This document shows, piece by piece, positions 54,583-63,365 of a stretch of 64,000 nucleotides of DNA (within the stretch, counting starts at the first letter, position 1; each line of letters starts with the position of its first letter). Position numbers and translations under genes: made by a program. The stretch is taken from assembly GCF_014137855.1 (NCBI RefSeq), contig NZ_JACGWT010000005.1, forward strand, positions 124,001-188,000. Reading direction: 5' to 3'. The notes below the pieces were generated by a model that was not told where the DNA came from, did not search any database, and saw nothing but the letters and a program-made list of their open reading frames with translations. This DNA comes from Microlunatus kandeliicorticis (GTDB lineage Bacteria; Actinomycetota; Actinomycetes; Propionibacteriales; Propionibacteriaceae).

Positions 54583-54597
54583 CGGGTGGGTGGTCGG

Positions 54598-54933
54598 TCA
54601 GCTGCCGCGGTAGGTCGAGTAGGCGAACGGGCTGAGCAGCAGCGGGACGTGGTAGTGCGGGTCGGCTCCGACGGCGACCAGCACCCGGACCTCGGGGTAG
54701 AAGGTCGGGGTGCCGCGGTCGGCGAACCAGGCTCCGGTGCCGAAGGTGATCGCGTAGGCGCCCGGCTCGAGCGTCTCGGGGCCGAGCTCGCGGACCCGGC
54801 CGTCGGCGTCGGTGAGCGCGGTGGCGAGCGGCGCGTCGGACCCGGCGGCGTCGGCGCGGCGGAGCTCGACGGTCATCCCGGCGGCCGGCGCGCCGCCGAC
54901 CGCGTCGAGGACGTGCGCGGTGATCAGGCTCAT
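54598..54933 (-). CDS. 5-hydroxyisourate hydrolase (transthyretin-like)
   Basis: This 111-residue transthyretin-like enzyme hydrolyses 5-hydroxyisourate. The family hallmarks are the N-terminal LITAHVLDAVGGAPAAG (catalytic His), a central Arg-containing ELRRADA and the C-terminal YRGS. Hydrophobic strands match the beta-sandwich. Its ATG overlaps the OHCU decarboxylase stop by 4 bp. Confidence 0.96.
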   Translation of the reverse strand: MSLITAHVLDAVGGAPAAGMTVELRRADAAGSDAPLATALTDADGRVRELGPETLEPGAYAITFGTGAWFADRGTPTFYPEVRVLVAVGADPHYHVPLLLSPFAYSTYRGS

Positions 54934-55487
54934 CGGGGGTCCGTTCGCTGGTCCGTTCGCTGGTCCGGGGCGGGCGGTCCGTCGTCGGGTCCGCCGCCGA
55001 CGGCACCCTGCAGCCGCACCAGGGCGATCTGGCGGAGCTGCTCAGCGGTCTCGGCGGCCTCGGTCTCGTCGTCGTTGCCGAGCCGGCGGTCGAGCTCGGC
55101 GAGGATCTCCTCGCTGCTCCGGCCCGCGGCCCGGATCAGGAACACCCGGCCGAAGCGCCGCTCGTAGGCGGCGTTGCCCTCCCGCAATCGTCGCGGCACG
55201 TCGCCGCCGGTGTCCAGACCCGCCTGCTCCCCACGCGACAGGCCGGCCTCGGCGCTCTCCCCCGCGGCCCGCTCGCCGATCCGCGGGTGGTGGGCCAGCG
55301 CGCTCTCGACCTCGGCCGCGCTCAACGGGTCGGCGGCCGCGGCGGCCGTGGCGGTCAGGGCGTCGGTGTCGGCGTACGGGCGACCGGCGACGACCTCGGC
55401 GATCCAGCGGTCGACGTCGAGGCAGGGCCGGAGCACGGAGGCGGCCCGGTCGGGGGCCGCCGCGTTGAAGTCTGCGAGAGTGACCAT
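54930..55487 (-). CDS. 2-oxo-4-hydroxy-4-carboxy-5-ureidoimidazoline (OHCU) decarboxylase
   Basis: This 185-residue helical enzyme gives (S)-allantoin from OHCU. Motifs are ADFNAAAPDRAASVLRPCLD near residue 5, the catalytic HHPRIGER near 65 and FGRVFLIRAAGRSSEEIL near 110-130. The C-terminus ends in DQRTDQRTDPR, encoded by a 12-bp duplication. It is the first gene after a promoter carrying two dyads, and it overlaps the HIU hydrolase gene by 4 bp. Confidence 0.94.
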   Translation of the reverse strand: MVTLADFNAAAPDRAASVLRPCLDVDRWIAEVVAGRPYADTDALTATAAAAADPLSAAEVESALAHHPRIGERAAGESAEAGLSRGEQAGLDTGGDVPRRLREGNAAYERRFGRVFLIRAAGRSSEEILAELDRRLGNDDETEAAETAEQLRQIALVRLQGAVGGGPDDGPPAPDQRTDQRTDPR

Positions 55488-55505
55488 CAGGAGCTACCTC
55501 ACTGA

Positions 55506-55569
55506 TTCCGTATCGCGGAAGTGATCTTCCGCATGACGACATCTTGGAGTGGTTCCAGTCTTCTGTCAA
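55506..55569 (-). promoter_or_regulatory. Urate-operon promoter with two TTCCG-N5 operator dyads
   Basis: On the minus strand TTGACA (55564-55569), a 17-bp spacer and CAAGAT (55541-55546) form a near-consensus promoter. A perfect TTCCG-TATCG-CGGAA dyad (55506-55520) lies just past the start point, and a second TTCCG half with a weaker partner (55527-55541) starts 21 bp away and touches the -10 box. The same arrangement occurs before malic enzyme at 62852. Such dyads fit IclR-type regulators, an inference. Confidence 0.75.
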
Positions 55570-55611
55570 GGACCGGACGCCGGGCGGACGGTCGCGAGCG
55601 AGGGAGCAGCG

Positions 55612-56382
55612 ATGGCGGAGCGACCACAGTCCCAGGTCGTGGTGGTCACCGGGGGCGGCAGCGGGATCGGACGCGCCGCGGCGCGGGCCCTGCTGGCCCG
55701 AGGGCACCGGGTGGCGGTCACCGGACGACGCCCGGAGCCGCTGACCGAGACCCTCGAGGGCGACGGGGTCGCGGCCGGTGGCGCCGGACTCACGGTGCCG
55801 ATGGACGTCAGCGACCCCGCCTCGGTGGAGGCCGGCTTCGCCGCCGTCGAGGCCCGGTTCGGCCGGGTGGACGCGCTGTTCAACAACGCCGGGATCGGCG
55901 CCTCCGGCGCGGTCGACGAGGTCGACCACGACGCGTGGCAGCAGGTGGTGGCGATCAACCTGACCGGCTCCATGCTCTGCGCGGCGGCCGCGGTCCGGAT
56001 CATGAAGCGGCAGGACCCGCAGGGCGGCCGGATCATCAACAACGGGTCGATCTCGGCGCACGCGCCGCGACCGGCCAGCGTGGCCTACACGGCGACCAAG
56101 CACGCGATCACCGGGCTGACCAAGTCGATCGAGCTCGACGGCCGGCCGTTCTCGGTGCGCGGCGGTCAGATCGACATCGGCAACGCGGCCACCCAGATGA
56201 TGAGCGGCATCGGCGACGACGTCGGGGCGCTGCAGCCCAACGGGTCCCGGATGGTCGAGCCGACCTTCGACGTCGCGCAGGTGGCCGAGGCGGTCTGCTG
56301 GATGGTCGAGCTGCCGCTGTCCACCAGCGTCAACTCGCTCGTCATCACGGCAGCCGGGATGCCCTTCGTCGGTCGCGGCTGA
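55612..56382 (+). CDS. SDR-family NAD(P)-dependent oxidoreductase
   Basis: This 256-residue short-chain dehydrogenase has TGGGSGIGRAAARA near residue 14, NNAGIG near 91, the Ser in NNGSISA and YTATK near 161-165. GAGGGA precedes ATG 55612. It is divergent from the urate operon and shares its regulatory spacer, so it may be co-regulated, but its substrate is unknown. The C-terminus lacks the classical final DGG segment, having VITAAGMPF instead. Confidence 0.85.
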   Translation: MAERPQSQVVVVTGGGSGIGRAAARALLARGHRVAVTGRRPEPLTETLEGDGVAAGGAGLTVPMDVSDPASVEAGFAAVEARFGRVDALFNNAGIGASGAVDEVDHDAWQQVVAINLTGSMLCAAAAVRIMKRQDPQGGRIINNGSISAHAPRPASVAYTATKHAITGLTKSIELDGRPFSVRGGQIDIGNAATQMMSGIGDDVGALQPNGSRMVEPTFDVAQVAEAVCWMVELPLSTSVNSLVITAAGMPFVGRG

Positions 56383-57331
56383 GCCGGAGCAGGGTGGCCA
56401 GGTCGAGCCGGATCTTGGCCAGGGTGCGGACCAGCGGCTCCTCGCGCCACTCGTCGGGCAGGTCGTCGAACCGCACCGCGCGGTGCCGGGCGACCAGCAG
56501 CCCGAGCGCGGTGCCGAGCACCCAGAAGGCCAGCCCGGTGACGGCCATGGTGATCGCCCGGGCCCCGTGGGCGTGGATGTGCAGCACGGTGTTGTCGTCG
56601 ATCAGCCGCGGCAGGTCGCTCACCGGACTGACCAGGGCGTAGAGCGCGTAGGGCAGCCCGAGCGCGACGCCCCAGCGCAGCGTCCGCCAGCGGTCGCGCC
56701 GGTTGATCCAGCGTTGCCGCAACGGCAGCGCCGCCACCGGCATGGCCACCGAGACGAGGTTGCCGATCCCCAGCCAGGTGAGGATCGGGAACAGCACCCC
56801 CAGCCCGGTGAACAGCACCGCGACCGCGTGGTGGCTGTCGACCAGCGCGATCCCACCGGTGAGCAGCAGCGTGGGCAGCCCGACGATGATCAGCAGCGTC
56901 AGGTTCTTGACCAGCAGGATGCGGCGCAGCGGGATGCCGTGACGGAGCCGGGCCGTCACCCGGACCGCGTCCGCGCCGAGCACGTTGGTGGTGGTGACGT
57001 CGGCCAGCACCCAGACCGCGAAGTAGCTGCCGACGATGACCGCCCAGGCCCGCCGGTCGCCGTGGTGCAGCGGGTCGACGAACAGCCACAGCGCGCCGAG
57101 CACGAGGTTGATCACCACCCCGGCCAGCCAGTTCCACGGGGGCCGGAAGGCCCAGCGGAGGTCGGCCCACACCTGCCGGTGCAGCCGGCGCTCGGCCGGG
57201 TCGCCGACCAGCGGTGCGCGGGCCGGGAGCTGCGGGTCGACCGGCAGCCCCGGGTCGCCCGGACCGAGCTCCACCGGCGTCCCGAGAACGGGGGTCAGAC
57301 CCGTCCCCAGCTCACCGGCCGCGCTCGTCAC
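56345..57331 (-). CDS. Multi-pass membrane protein, unknown function
   Basis: This 328-residue protein has about six hydrophobic helices between residues 60 and 280, with Arg-rich loops (RQRWINRRDRWR) and a basic C-terminal tail. The spacing of helices resembles the membrane subunit of an ABC-type exporter, but no ATPase gene is adjacent and I do not assign it. Its 3' end overlaps the convergent SDR gene by 38 bp. GTG 57331 is the likely start, 64 nt downstream of allE on the same strand. Confidence 0.6.
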   Translation of the reverse strand: MTSAAGELGTGLTPVLGTPVELGPGDPGLPVDPQLPARAPLVGDPAERRLHRQVWADLRWAFRPPWNWLAGVVINLVLGALWLFVDPLHHGDRRAWAVIVGSYFAVWVLADVTTTNVLGADAVRVTARLRHGIPLRRILLVKNLTLLIIVGLPTLLLTGGIALVDSHHAVAVLFTGLGVLFPILTWLGIGNLVSVAMPVAALPLRQRWINRRDRWRTLRWGVALGLPYALYALVSPVSDLPRLIDDNTVLHIHAHGARAITMAVTGLAFWVLGTALGLLVARHRAVRFDDLPDEWREEPLVRTLAKIRLDLATLLRLSRDRRRASRLP

Positions 57332-57395
57332 GACGCCAGTCTGCCACCGCGCCGGAGCGGTTCCCGGGCTCGTCCGGGAGGGTCGTCCGGAGGGC

Positions 57396-58304
57396 TCAGC
57401 CGAACGGTCGGCCGAGCGGCATGTGCCGGTTGACGTCCTTGTAGAGCAGATAGCGGAACCGGCCCGGGCCAGCGGCGTAGCAGGCCTGCGGGCAGAACGC
57501 CCGCAGCCACAGGAAGTCGCCCTCCTGCACCTCGACCCAGTCGTCGTTGAGCCGGTAGACCGCCCGGCCCTCGAGGATGTAGAGCCCGTGCTCCATCACG
57601 TGGGTCTCGGCGAACGGGATCAGCCCACCGGGCTCGAAGCTGACGATGTTGACGTGCATGTCGTGCCGCAGGTCGTCGGGGTCGACGAACCGGGTGGTCG
57701 ACCAGCGCTCGCCCCACTCGGGCATCCGGCCCGGGGTGATCGCCGACTCCTCGGTGATCACCGGATCGGGCGCGTCCAGACCGTCGACGCGCTGATAGTT
57801 CTTCCGGATCCAGTGGAACCGGGCGGTCGCGCCGCCGCGATTGTGCAGCGTCCAGTCCGCCGCCGGCGGCAGATAGGCGTAGCCGCCGGTGGGCAGCGGG
57901 TGGCTCGTCCCGTCCAGCGTCAGCTCGAGCGTGCCGTCGACCACGAACAGCACCGTCTCGGCGTCGGGGTCGGTCTCCGGCCGGTCGCTCCCGCCGCCGG
58001 CGGCCACCTCGACCAGGTACTGCGAGAACGTCTCGGCGAACCCGGTCTGCGGCCGGGCCAGCACCCAGAGCCGGGTGCCGGTCCAGAACGGCAGCAAGCT
58101 GGTGACGATGTCGCGCAGGCACCCGCGCGGGATCACCGCGTAGGAGGTGGTGACCACCGCCCGGTCGGTGACCAGGTCGTTCCAGCCCGGCATGCCACCG
58201 GTCGGGGTGTAGTAGGCCCCGTGCTCGGTGGTCCGGCCGGGCGCCGCGCCGTGCGGGTAGGCGTGCGGGTGGGCGTGCGGGCGGTCCGGACGGTCGGTGC
58301 TCAC
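57396..58304 (-). CDS. allE: (S)-ureidoglycine aminohydrolase
   Basis: This 302-residue bicupin converts (S)-ureidoglycine to ureidoglycolate in allantoin catabolism. The cupin cores lie near VLFVVDGTLELTLDG (about residue 120) and ETHVMEHGLYILEGRAVYRLNDDWVEV (about 235-262), where the Mn ligands (His, Glu, Gln-type) lie. A His/Pro-rich N-terminus (about 10-22) could bind metal. AGGAGG precedes GTG 58304, which overlaps the upstream gene's stop by 4 bp. Confidence 0.9.
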   Translation of the reverse strand: MSTDRPDRPHAHPHAYPHGAAPGRTTEHGAYYTPTGGMPGWNDLVTDRAVVTTSYAVIPRGCLRDIVTSLLPFWTGTRLWVLARPQTGFAETFSQYLVEVAAGGGSDRPETDPDAETVLFVVDGTLELTLDGTSHPLPTGGYAYLPPAADWTLHNRGGATARFHWIRKNYQRVDGLDAPDPVITEESAITPGRMPEWGERWSTTRFVDPDDLRHDMHVNIVSFEPGGLIPFAETHVMEHGLYILEGRAVYRLNDDWVEVQEGDFLWLRAFCPQACYAAGPGRFRYLLYKDVNRHMPLGRPFG

Positions 58305-59683
58305 CGGTGGTCCTCCTGGTCGGTCGGGTCGGCGCCGGCGGCGCCCGGGGTCGCCCGGCCCGTCGGGGGAAGGTCGACGTTCTCGGTGTCCGAGCGGGGC
58401 CGGGCCAGCGCACCGAGCGCGTCCGGGCCCAGCCCGGTCGCGGCGGTCAGCTGCTCGGCGTCGGTGGCTCCGCACTGGTACCCGCGGTACAGGTAGCGGG
58501 CCAGCGCCCGGGCGGTGGCCGGCTCGTCGAGCACGCCGCCGCCGGTCCGCCCGACGTAGGCGGCCAGTCGGGCCGCGGCGGCGTCGAAGTCCTCGGTCCA
58601 GAACGCGATATTGGCCGCGTACCGGGTCGGCAGCTGGGCCGGGTGCAGGTCCCAGCCCTGGTAGAAGCCGCGCTCGAGCGAGCGCCGGACCAGTCGGTGG
58701 TGCAGACGCCAGGCCGCCAGCACCTGGTCGCGCGAACCGACCGGGAGCACGTTGGTCGAGCCGTCGGAGAGCTGGACGCCGGTGCCCGCCGCGACCAGCT
58801 GCATGACCTGCTTGGCGTGGTCGGCGGCCGGGTGCTCCATCGACTGGTGGGCGGCGGCGATCTGCAGCGAGGCGCTGTAGTCGTAGGTGCCGTAGTGCAG
58901 GCCGGTGACCCGGCCGCCGCCGGCGTGCAGGGCCGGTGCGAGCGGGCAGCTGCCGTCGGCGGCCAGGATGAGCTGCGGGGTCTCGACCTGGATCTCGAAG
59001 CCGAGCCGGCCCGGAGGCAGCCCGGCCGTCTGCTCGAACGCCGCGCAGACGTCGACCATCACGGCCACCTGGTCGACGGTGCTGACCTTGGGCAGCGTGA
59101 GCCGGAGCCCGTCGGGCAGCGGACCGTGCTCGAGCAGGGTGCCGAGGAAGAGGTCGAGCGTCCGGATCCCCCGGTGCCGGGTCGGGGCCTCGAAGCACTT
59201 GAACCGGATCCCGACGAACGGCGGCGCGGTGCCGTCGTTCACGGTCCGGGCCAGGGCGGTGGCCGCGGCGACCACCTCGGCGTCCTCGTCCGGGCGCGGG
59301 CCGTAACCGTCCTCGAAGTCGATCCGCAGGTCCTCGATCGGTTCGCGGGCCAGCTTGGCGTCGATCCGGGACGCCACCGCGGCGGAGCGCTCCCCCAGCC
59401 CGAGCGCCGCGGTCATCGCCTCGGCACCGCCGAACCGGGCGACGGCGTCGCGGGCCTGCTCCCCCCACGCCGCGACGGTGCCGGCGTCGAACCGGTGGCC
59501 CGGGACGTAGACCGTGTGCACCGGCTGCCGGCTGCCGTCCTCGCCCGGGTAGGCGGTGGCGAGCAGCGCGTCGGTGCCGGCCAGCCGGGCGTCGGCCGCG
59601 GCGAGCACGGCCGGGTCGAGTACGGCCGCGTCGGGCTGCGGGCGTCCCGGACGCGGTGCGGTCGGCGTGGGGGTCGGGGTCAT
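58301..59683 (-). CDS. Aldolase/citrate-lyase-like protein (DUF6986 type)
   Basis: This 460-residue protein has the HpcH/HpaI/CitE-type TIM barrel: IDFEDGYGPRPDED near residue 120 and KVSTVDQVAVMVD near 200. The metal-binding GFEIQVETPQLI is near 228, and LHYGTYDYSASLQIAAAHQ is near 258. It lies between allE and malate synthase with a 4-bp overlap on one side and 10 bp on the other. A role in glyoxylate or malyl metabolism is likely from the context; the reaction is unknown. Confidence 0.78.
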   Translation of the reverse strand: MTPTPTPTAPRPGRPQPDAAVLDPAVLAAADARLAGTDALLATAYPGEDGSRQPVHTVYVPGHRFDAGTVAAWGEQARDAVARFGGAEAMTAALGLGERSAAVASRIDAKLAREPIEDLRIDFEDGYGPRPDEDAEVVAAATALARTVNDGTAPPFVGIRFKCFEAPTRHRGIRTLDLFLGTLLEHGPLPDGLRLTLPKVSTVDQVAVMVDVCAAFEQTAGLPPGRLGFEIQVETPQLILAADGSCPLAPALHAGGGRVTGLHYGTYDYSASLQIAAAHQSMEHPAADHAKQVMQLVAAGTGVQLSDGSTNVLPVGSRDQVLAAWRLHHRLVRRSLERGFYQGWDLHPAQLPTRYAANIAFWTEDFDAAAARLAAYVGRTGGGVLDEPATARALARYLYRGYQCGATDAEQLTAATGLGPDALGALARPRSDTENVDLPPTGRATPGAAGADPTDQEDHR

Positions 59684-59693
59684 CCGGTGGCGC

Positions 59694-61292
59694 TCACTTG
59701 ATCAGCTCGTAGGCGGGCAGGGTGAGGAAGTCGACGAAGTCCTCGCCGAGACACAGGTCGGCCAGCAGCTTCTTCGCCGGGACGTAGTACTTCTCCCAGG
59801 TGTCGGCCGGGACGCTCTGCTGGAGTTTGCCGGCCTCCTCGTCGAGCAGCCGCTGGACGAGCTTGCGGCTGACCGTCTCGCCGGTGTCGGCGAGGATCAC
59901 CTTGTTGTGGATCTCCTGCCACACCTGCGACCGGCTGATCTCGGCGGTGGCGGCGTCCTCCATCAGGTTGTGGATGGCCACCGCCCCGTTCCCGGACAGC
60001 CAGGTGGCGATGTAGACCAGCGCGACCTCGAGGTTGTTGCGCAGCCCCTGCTCGGTGTTGGCGCCCTGGGCCGAGGAGATGTCGAGCAGCTCGAAGGGGT
60101 CGACCCGGACGTCCTCGCGGAGCCGGTCGAGCTGGTTGGGCTTGTCGCCGAGCGTCTCGGTGAACACCTCGGCGCAGAGCTCGACCATGTCGGGGTGGGC
60201 GACCCAAGAGCCGTCGAAGCCGTCTGCGGCCTCGCGGGACTTGTCGGAGCGCACCTTCTCGAAGGCGGCGGCGTTGACCGCCTCGTCCTTGCGGCTGGGG
60301 ATGAACGCGGCCATCCCGCCCATCGCGAACGCACCGCGCTTGTGGCAGGTGCGGACCAACAGCTCGGTGTAGGCCCGCATGAACGGCGCGGTCATGGTGA
60401 TGTCGGCGCGGTCGACCAGCACGAACCGGCTGCCCGCGTCGCGGAAGTACTTGATGATGCTGAACAGGTAGTCCCAGCGACCGGCGTTCAGCCCCGAGGC
60501 GTGCTCGCGGAGCTCGTAGAGGATCTCCTCCATCTCGAAGGCGGCCGGGATGGTCTCGATCAGCACCGTGGCCCGGACCGTGCCGTGCTCGATCCCCAGC
60601 TCGGCCTCGGCGAAGGTGAAGACGTCGTTCCACAGCCGCGCCTCGAGGTGGCTCTCCATCTTGGGCAGGTAGTAGTACGGCCCGTGCCCGTTCTCGATCA
60701 GCGTGCGGGCCAGGTGGAAGAAGTGCAGCCCGAAGTCGGTCAGCGCCCCCACGGTCGGCTTGCCGTCGACGCGGACGTGGTCCTCGGGCAGGTGCCAGCC
60801 GCGCGGCCGCATCACCACCACGGCGAGCGGGGCGTCGGTGCGCAGCGCGTAGGACTTGCCCTGCGCGTTGGTGAAGGCGAGCGTGCCGCGGGCGGCGTCG
60901 CGCAGGTTGAGGATCGAGTCGATCACGTTCGACCAGCGCGGGTGCCCGGCGTCCTCCAGGTCGGCCAGCCAGACCTTGGCGCCCGAGTTCAGCGCGTTGA
61001 TCGCCATGTTGGCCGGTGAGGCGGGGCCGGTCATCTCGACCCGGCGGTCCTGCAGCGCGGGCGGGGCGGGCGCGACCTGCCAGTCGCCGTTGCGCACGTC
61101 GACGGTGTGCGGCAGCAGCTCGAGCCGGCCCGACCGGGACGCCTCCAGCCGGTTGCCCCTGCGGGCGGCGACCAGGTCGTCGCGGCGCGCCCCGAAGGTG
61201 CGGTGCAGCTTCTCCAGGAAGGCCAGCGCCTCGTCGGTGAGGATCTCCTCGGCACGGTCGATCGGGTGCGGGTCGGTGACCTCGATGCTCAT
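59694..61292 (-). CDS. aceB: Malate synthase
   Basis: This 532-residue enzyme condenses glyoxylate and acetyl-CoA to malate. The malate synthase A signature REHASGLNAGRWDYLF is near residues 263-278; VLIETIPAAFEMEEIL near 245 holds a catalytic-site Glu, and residue-rich RGWHLPEDHV is N-terminal. It is placed after allE and the CitE-like gene rather than with isocitrate lyase, so it probably serves glyoxylate from purines. GAGG precedes the ATG. Confidence 0.96.
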   Translation of the reverse strand: MSIEVTDPHPIDRAEEILTDEALAFLEKLHRTFGARRDDLVAARRGNRLEASRSGRLELLPHTVDVRNGDWQVAPAPPALQDRRVEMTGPASPANMAINALNSGAKVWLADLEDAGHPRWSNVIDSILNLRDAARGTLAFTNAQGKSYALRTDAPLAVVVMRPRGWHLPEDHVRVDGKPTVGALTDFGLHFFHLARTLIENGHGPYYYLPKMESHLEARLWNDVFTFAEAELGIEHGTVRATVLIETIPAAFEMEEILYELREHASGLNAGRWDYLFSIIKYFRDAGSRFVLVDRADITMTAPFMRAYTELLVRTCHKRGAFAMGGMAAFIPSRKDEAVNAAAFEKVRSDKSREAADGFDGSWVAHPDMVELCAEVFTETLGDKPNQLDRLREDVRVDPFELLDISSAQGANTEQGLRNNLEVALVYIATWLSGNGAVAIHNLMEDAATAEISRSQVWQEIHNKVILADTGETVSRKLVQRLLDEEAGKLQQSVPADTWEKYYVPAKKLLADLCLGEDFVDFLTLPAYELIK

Positions 61293-61379
61293 TCTCGCCT
61301 CATTCGTCGGTCGCGGGTCGGGTGCGGGGACGCCGGCGGTCGGCCGACGCCCGCGTCAGGGGCCCAGCCAACCACTGAC

Positions 61380-62837
61380 TCACACCCCGACGGGGACCGG
61401 CTGCTCGACCCGGTGCGGTGTCGCGTCCGGCTCGCCCCCGGTCGGCACCGGCCGTCCCTCCCCCGCCACCCGCGCCACCGCGGCGGCGACCGCCGGGGCG
61501 ACCCGGGCGTCGAACACGCTGGGGACGATGTAGCTGGCGTTGAGCTCGTCGGGCCCGACACAGTCGGCGATCGCCTCGGCGGCGGCGACCAGCATCGGTG
61601 TGGTGATGTCGCGCGCGGCGGCGTCGAGCAGGCCGCGGAACAGTCCGGGGAAGGCCAGCACGTTGTTGATCTGGTTGGGGAAGTCGCTGCGCCCGGTGGC
61701 CACCACCGCGGCGTGCTCGGCCGCCTCGGCCGGCGCGATCTCGGGGTCCGGGTTGGCCAGCGCCAGCACGATCGCTCCGTCGGCCATGGTCGCCACGTCG
61801 GCTCCGGTGAGCAGGTCGGGACCGGAGACGCCGATGAACACGTCCGCACCGGCGAGCGCCTGCACCAGCGTGCCGTCGAACCCGTCGGGGTTGGTGTGGT
61901 CGGCGATCCAGCGGCGGTGGGCGTCGGTGTAGGAGCCACCGCGGTGGACGGCTCCGCTGCGGGCGCAGGCGACGATCCGGGTCGCCCCCTGGGCGCGGAG
62001 CAGCTGGACGATCGCGTGCCCGGCCGCGCCGACCCCGGAGACGACGATCCGGGCCCGGTCGATGGTCTTGCCGACCAGCCGGAGCGCGTTGACCAGGGCG
62101 GCCAGTACGACGATCGCGGTCCCGTGCTGGTCGTCATGGAAGACCGGGATGTCGAGCTCGGCGCGCAGCCGGGCCTCGATCTCGAAGCACCGCGGGGCAG
62201 CGATGTCCTCGAGATTGACGCCGCCGTAGACCGGAGCGAGGGCGTTGACGATCGCGATGATCTGTTCGGTGTCGGTGGTGTCCAGGCAGACCGGCCACGC
62301 GTCGACGTCGGCGAACTGCTTGAACAGGGCCGCCTTGCCCTCCATCACCGGGAGTGCGGCGGCCGGACCGATGTCACCCAGTCCGAGCACCGCGGTGCCG
62401 TCGGTGACCACCGCGACGGTGTTGCGCTTGATGGTCAGCCGGCGCGCGTCCTCCGGGTGCGCGGCGATGGCCCGGCAGACCCGGGCGACGCCCGGGGTGT
62501 AGGCGCGGGACAGGTCGTCACGGTTGCGGAGCCGCACCTTGGGCTCGACGGCCAGCTTGCCGCCCAGGTGCAGCAGGAACGTCCGGTCGCTGACCTTGCG
62601 GACCGCGACCCCGGGCAGCGTCTCGAGCGCCGCCGCGACCGTGGTGGCGTGGTCCTCGCCGCTGGTGTCGCAGGTCAGGTCGACGACCAGGGCGTCGGGC
62701 CGGGACTCGACGATGTCGAGCGCGGTCACCGAGCCGCCGGCGGCGGCGACGCACCGGGCCAGCTCGGAGGTGACGGTGGGGCTGGCGGGGGCGTCGATCC
62801 GCAGCGTGATCGCGTAGCCCGGGCTCGGAGTCGGCAT
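61380..62837 (-). CDS. NAD(P)-dependent malic enzyme with N-terminal ACT domain
   Basis: This 485-residue enzyme decarboxylates malate to pyruvate. An N-terminal ACT domain (about residues 8-75; [19 protein letters not shown]) precedes the malic-enzyme core. That core has [10 protein letters not shown] near 112, the metal-binding [15 protein letters not shown] near 205, [11 protein letters not shown] and the nucleotide loop [11 protein letters not shown] near 266. The ACT domain suggests amino-acid or metabolite control. Its promoter carries the same operator pair as the urate operon. It starts the run malic enzyme, malate synthase, CitE-like, allE. Confidence 0.92.
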   Translation of the reverse strand: MPTPSPGYAITLRIDAPASPTVTSELARCVAAAGGSVTALDIVESRPDALVVDLTCDTSGEDHATTVAAALETLPGVAVRKVSDRTFLLHLGGKLAVEPKVRLRNRDDLSRAYTPGVARVCRAIAAHPEDARRLTIKRNTVAVVTDGTAVLGLGDIGPAAALPVMEGKAALFKQFADVDAWPVCLDTTDTEQIIAIVNALAPVYGGVNLEDIAAPRCFEIEARLRAELDIPVFHDDQHGTAIVVLAALVNALRLVGKTIDRARIVVSGVGAAGHAIVQLLRAQGATRIVACARSGAVHRGGSYTDAHRRWIADHTNPDGFDGTLVQALAGADVFIGVSGPDLLTGADVATMADGAIVLALANPDPEIAPAEAAEHAAVVATGRSDFPNQINNVLAFPGLFRGLLDAAARDITTPMLVAAAEAIADCVGPDELNASYIVPSVFDARVAPAVAAAVARVAGEGRPVPTGGEPDATPHRVEQPVPVGV

Positions 62838-62851
62838 GAGGTCCTCTCGTT

Positions 62852-62893
62852 TTCCGTATCGCGGACGTTAGCTTCTGCGAAGCGGAATGACAA
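62852..62893 (-). promoter_or_regulatory. Malic-enzyme promoter with two TTCYG-N5-CGGAM dyads
   Basis: On the minus strand TTGTCA (62888-62893), a 17-bp spacer and TAACGT (62865-62870) form a promoter. One dyad, TTCTG-N5-CGGAA (62873-62887), fills the spacer; the second, TTCCG-TATCG-CGGAC (62852-62866), overlaps the -10/start region. The dyads start 21 bp apart, exactly as upstream of the urate operon. Confidence 0.75.
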
Positions 62894-62902
62894 GCAGGTC
62901 GG

Positions 62903-63313
62903 TCAGCCGGCTGGCGGCGCGTCCAGCACGTCCGGCCCGGCCACCGCGATCCGCCCGTCGGCCCGGGCGCGGAGCTCCGGGTCGTCGGTCACCAGCACGT
63001 CGGCCTGGAGGACGGCGACGGCGAGGTACTCGGCCGCGGTGACGTCGTCCCAGTCGGCCTCGCGGGCGATCCGCCACGCGGTCGCCCGGGACACCCGGTC
63101 GCCGAGCAGCCGGATCCGGAAGCCGGCCAGCCGGTCGACCAGGGCGCGGCCGGCCGGCTCGTCCAGCCGGCCGGACCGGACGTCGGCCCAGACCCGGGCC
63201 AGCACCTGGGAGCGCAGCACCGCCGGTCCGACCAGCGGGTGGCGCCGGTCGGCGTCGGAGGCCCGGCGGACCAGGTCGAGGGCGACGGCGGCGTCGATCG
63301 CGTAGCGGGTCAC
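62903..63313 (-). CDS. PIN-domain protein (VapC-like)
   Basis: This 136-residue PIN-fold protein has acidic active-site residues in YAIDAAVALDL (Asp near 7), a helical middle, DWDDVTAAEYLAVAVL near residues 90-105 and VLVTDDPEL near 110-118. PIN proteins are often ribonuclease toxins. I find no antitoxin frame in the short spacers on either side, so it is an orphan or works with a distant partner. GTG 63313 is the likely start. Confidence 0.75.
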   Translation of the reverse strand: MTRYAIDAAVALDLVRRASDADRRHPLVGPAVLRSQVLARVWADVRSGRLDEPAGRALVDRLAGFRIRLLGDRVSRATAWRIAREADWDDVTAAEYLAVAVLQADVLVTDDPELRARADGRIAVAGPDVLDAPPAG

Positions 63314-63365
63314 GGCCCGATGGTGGCAGCAAGCACCGACACCGGACGTCCGGCGACGGCGCGGT

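Noticed and set aside
53561-55006. A fused uricase with a long N-terminal extension.
   Set aside because: The open frame arises because the 9-bp repeat has no stops; uricase begins at 54514 with a normal N-terminus.
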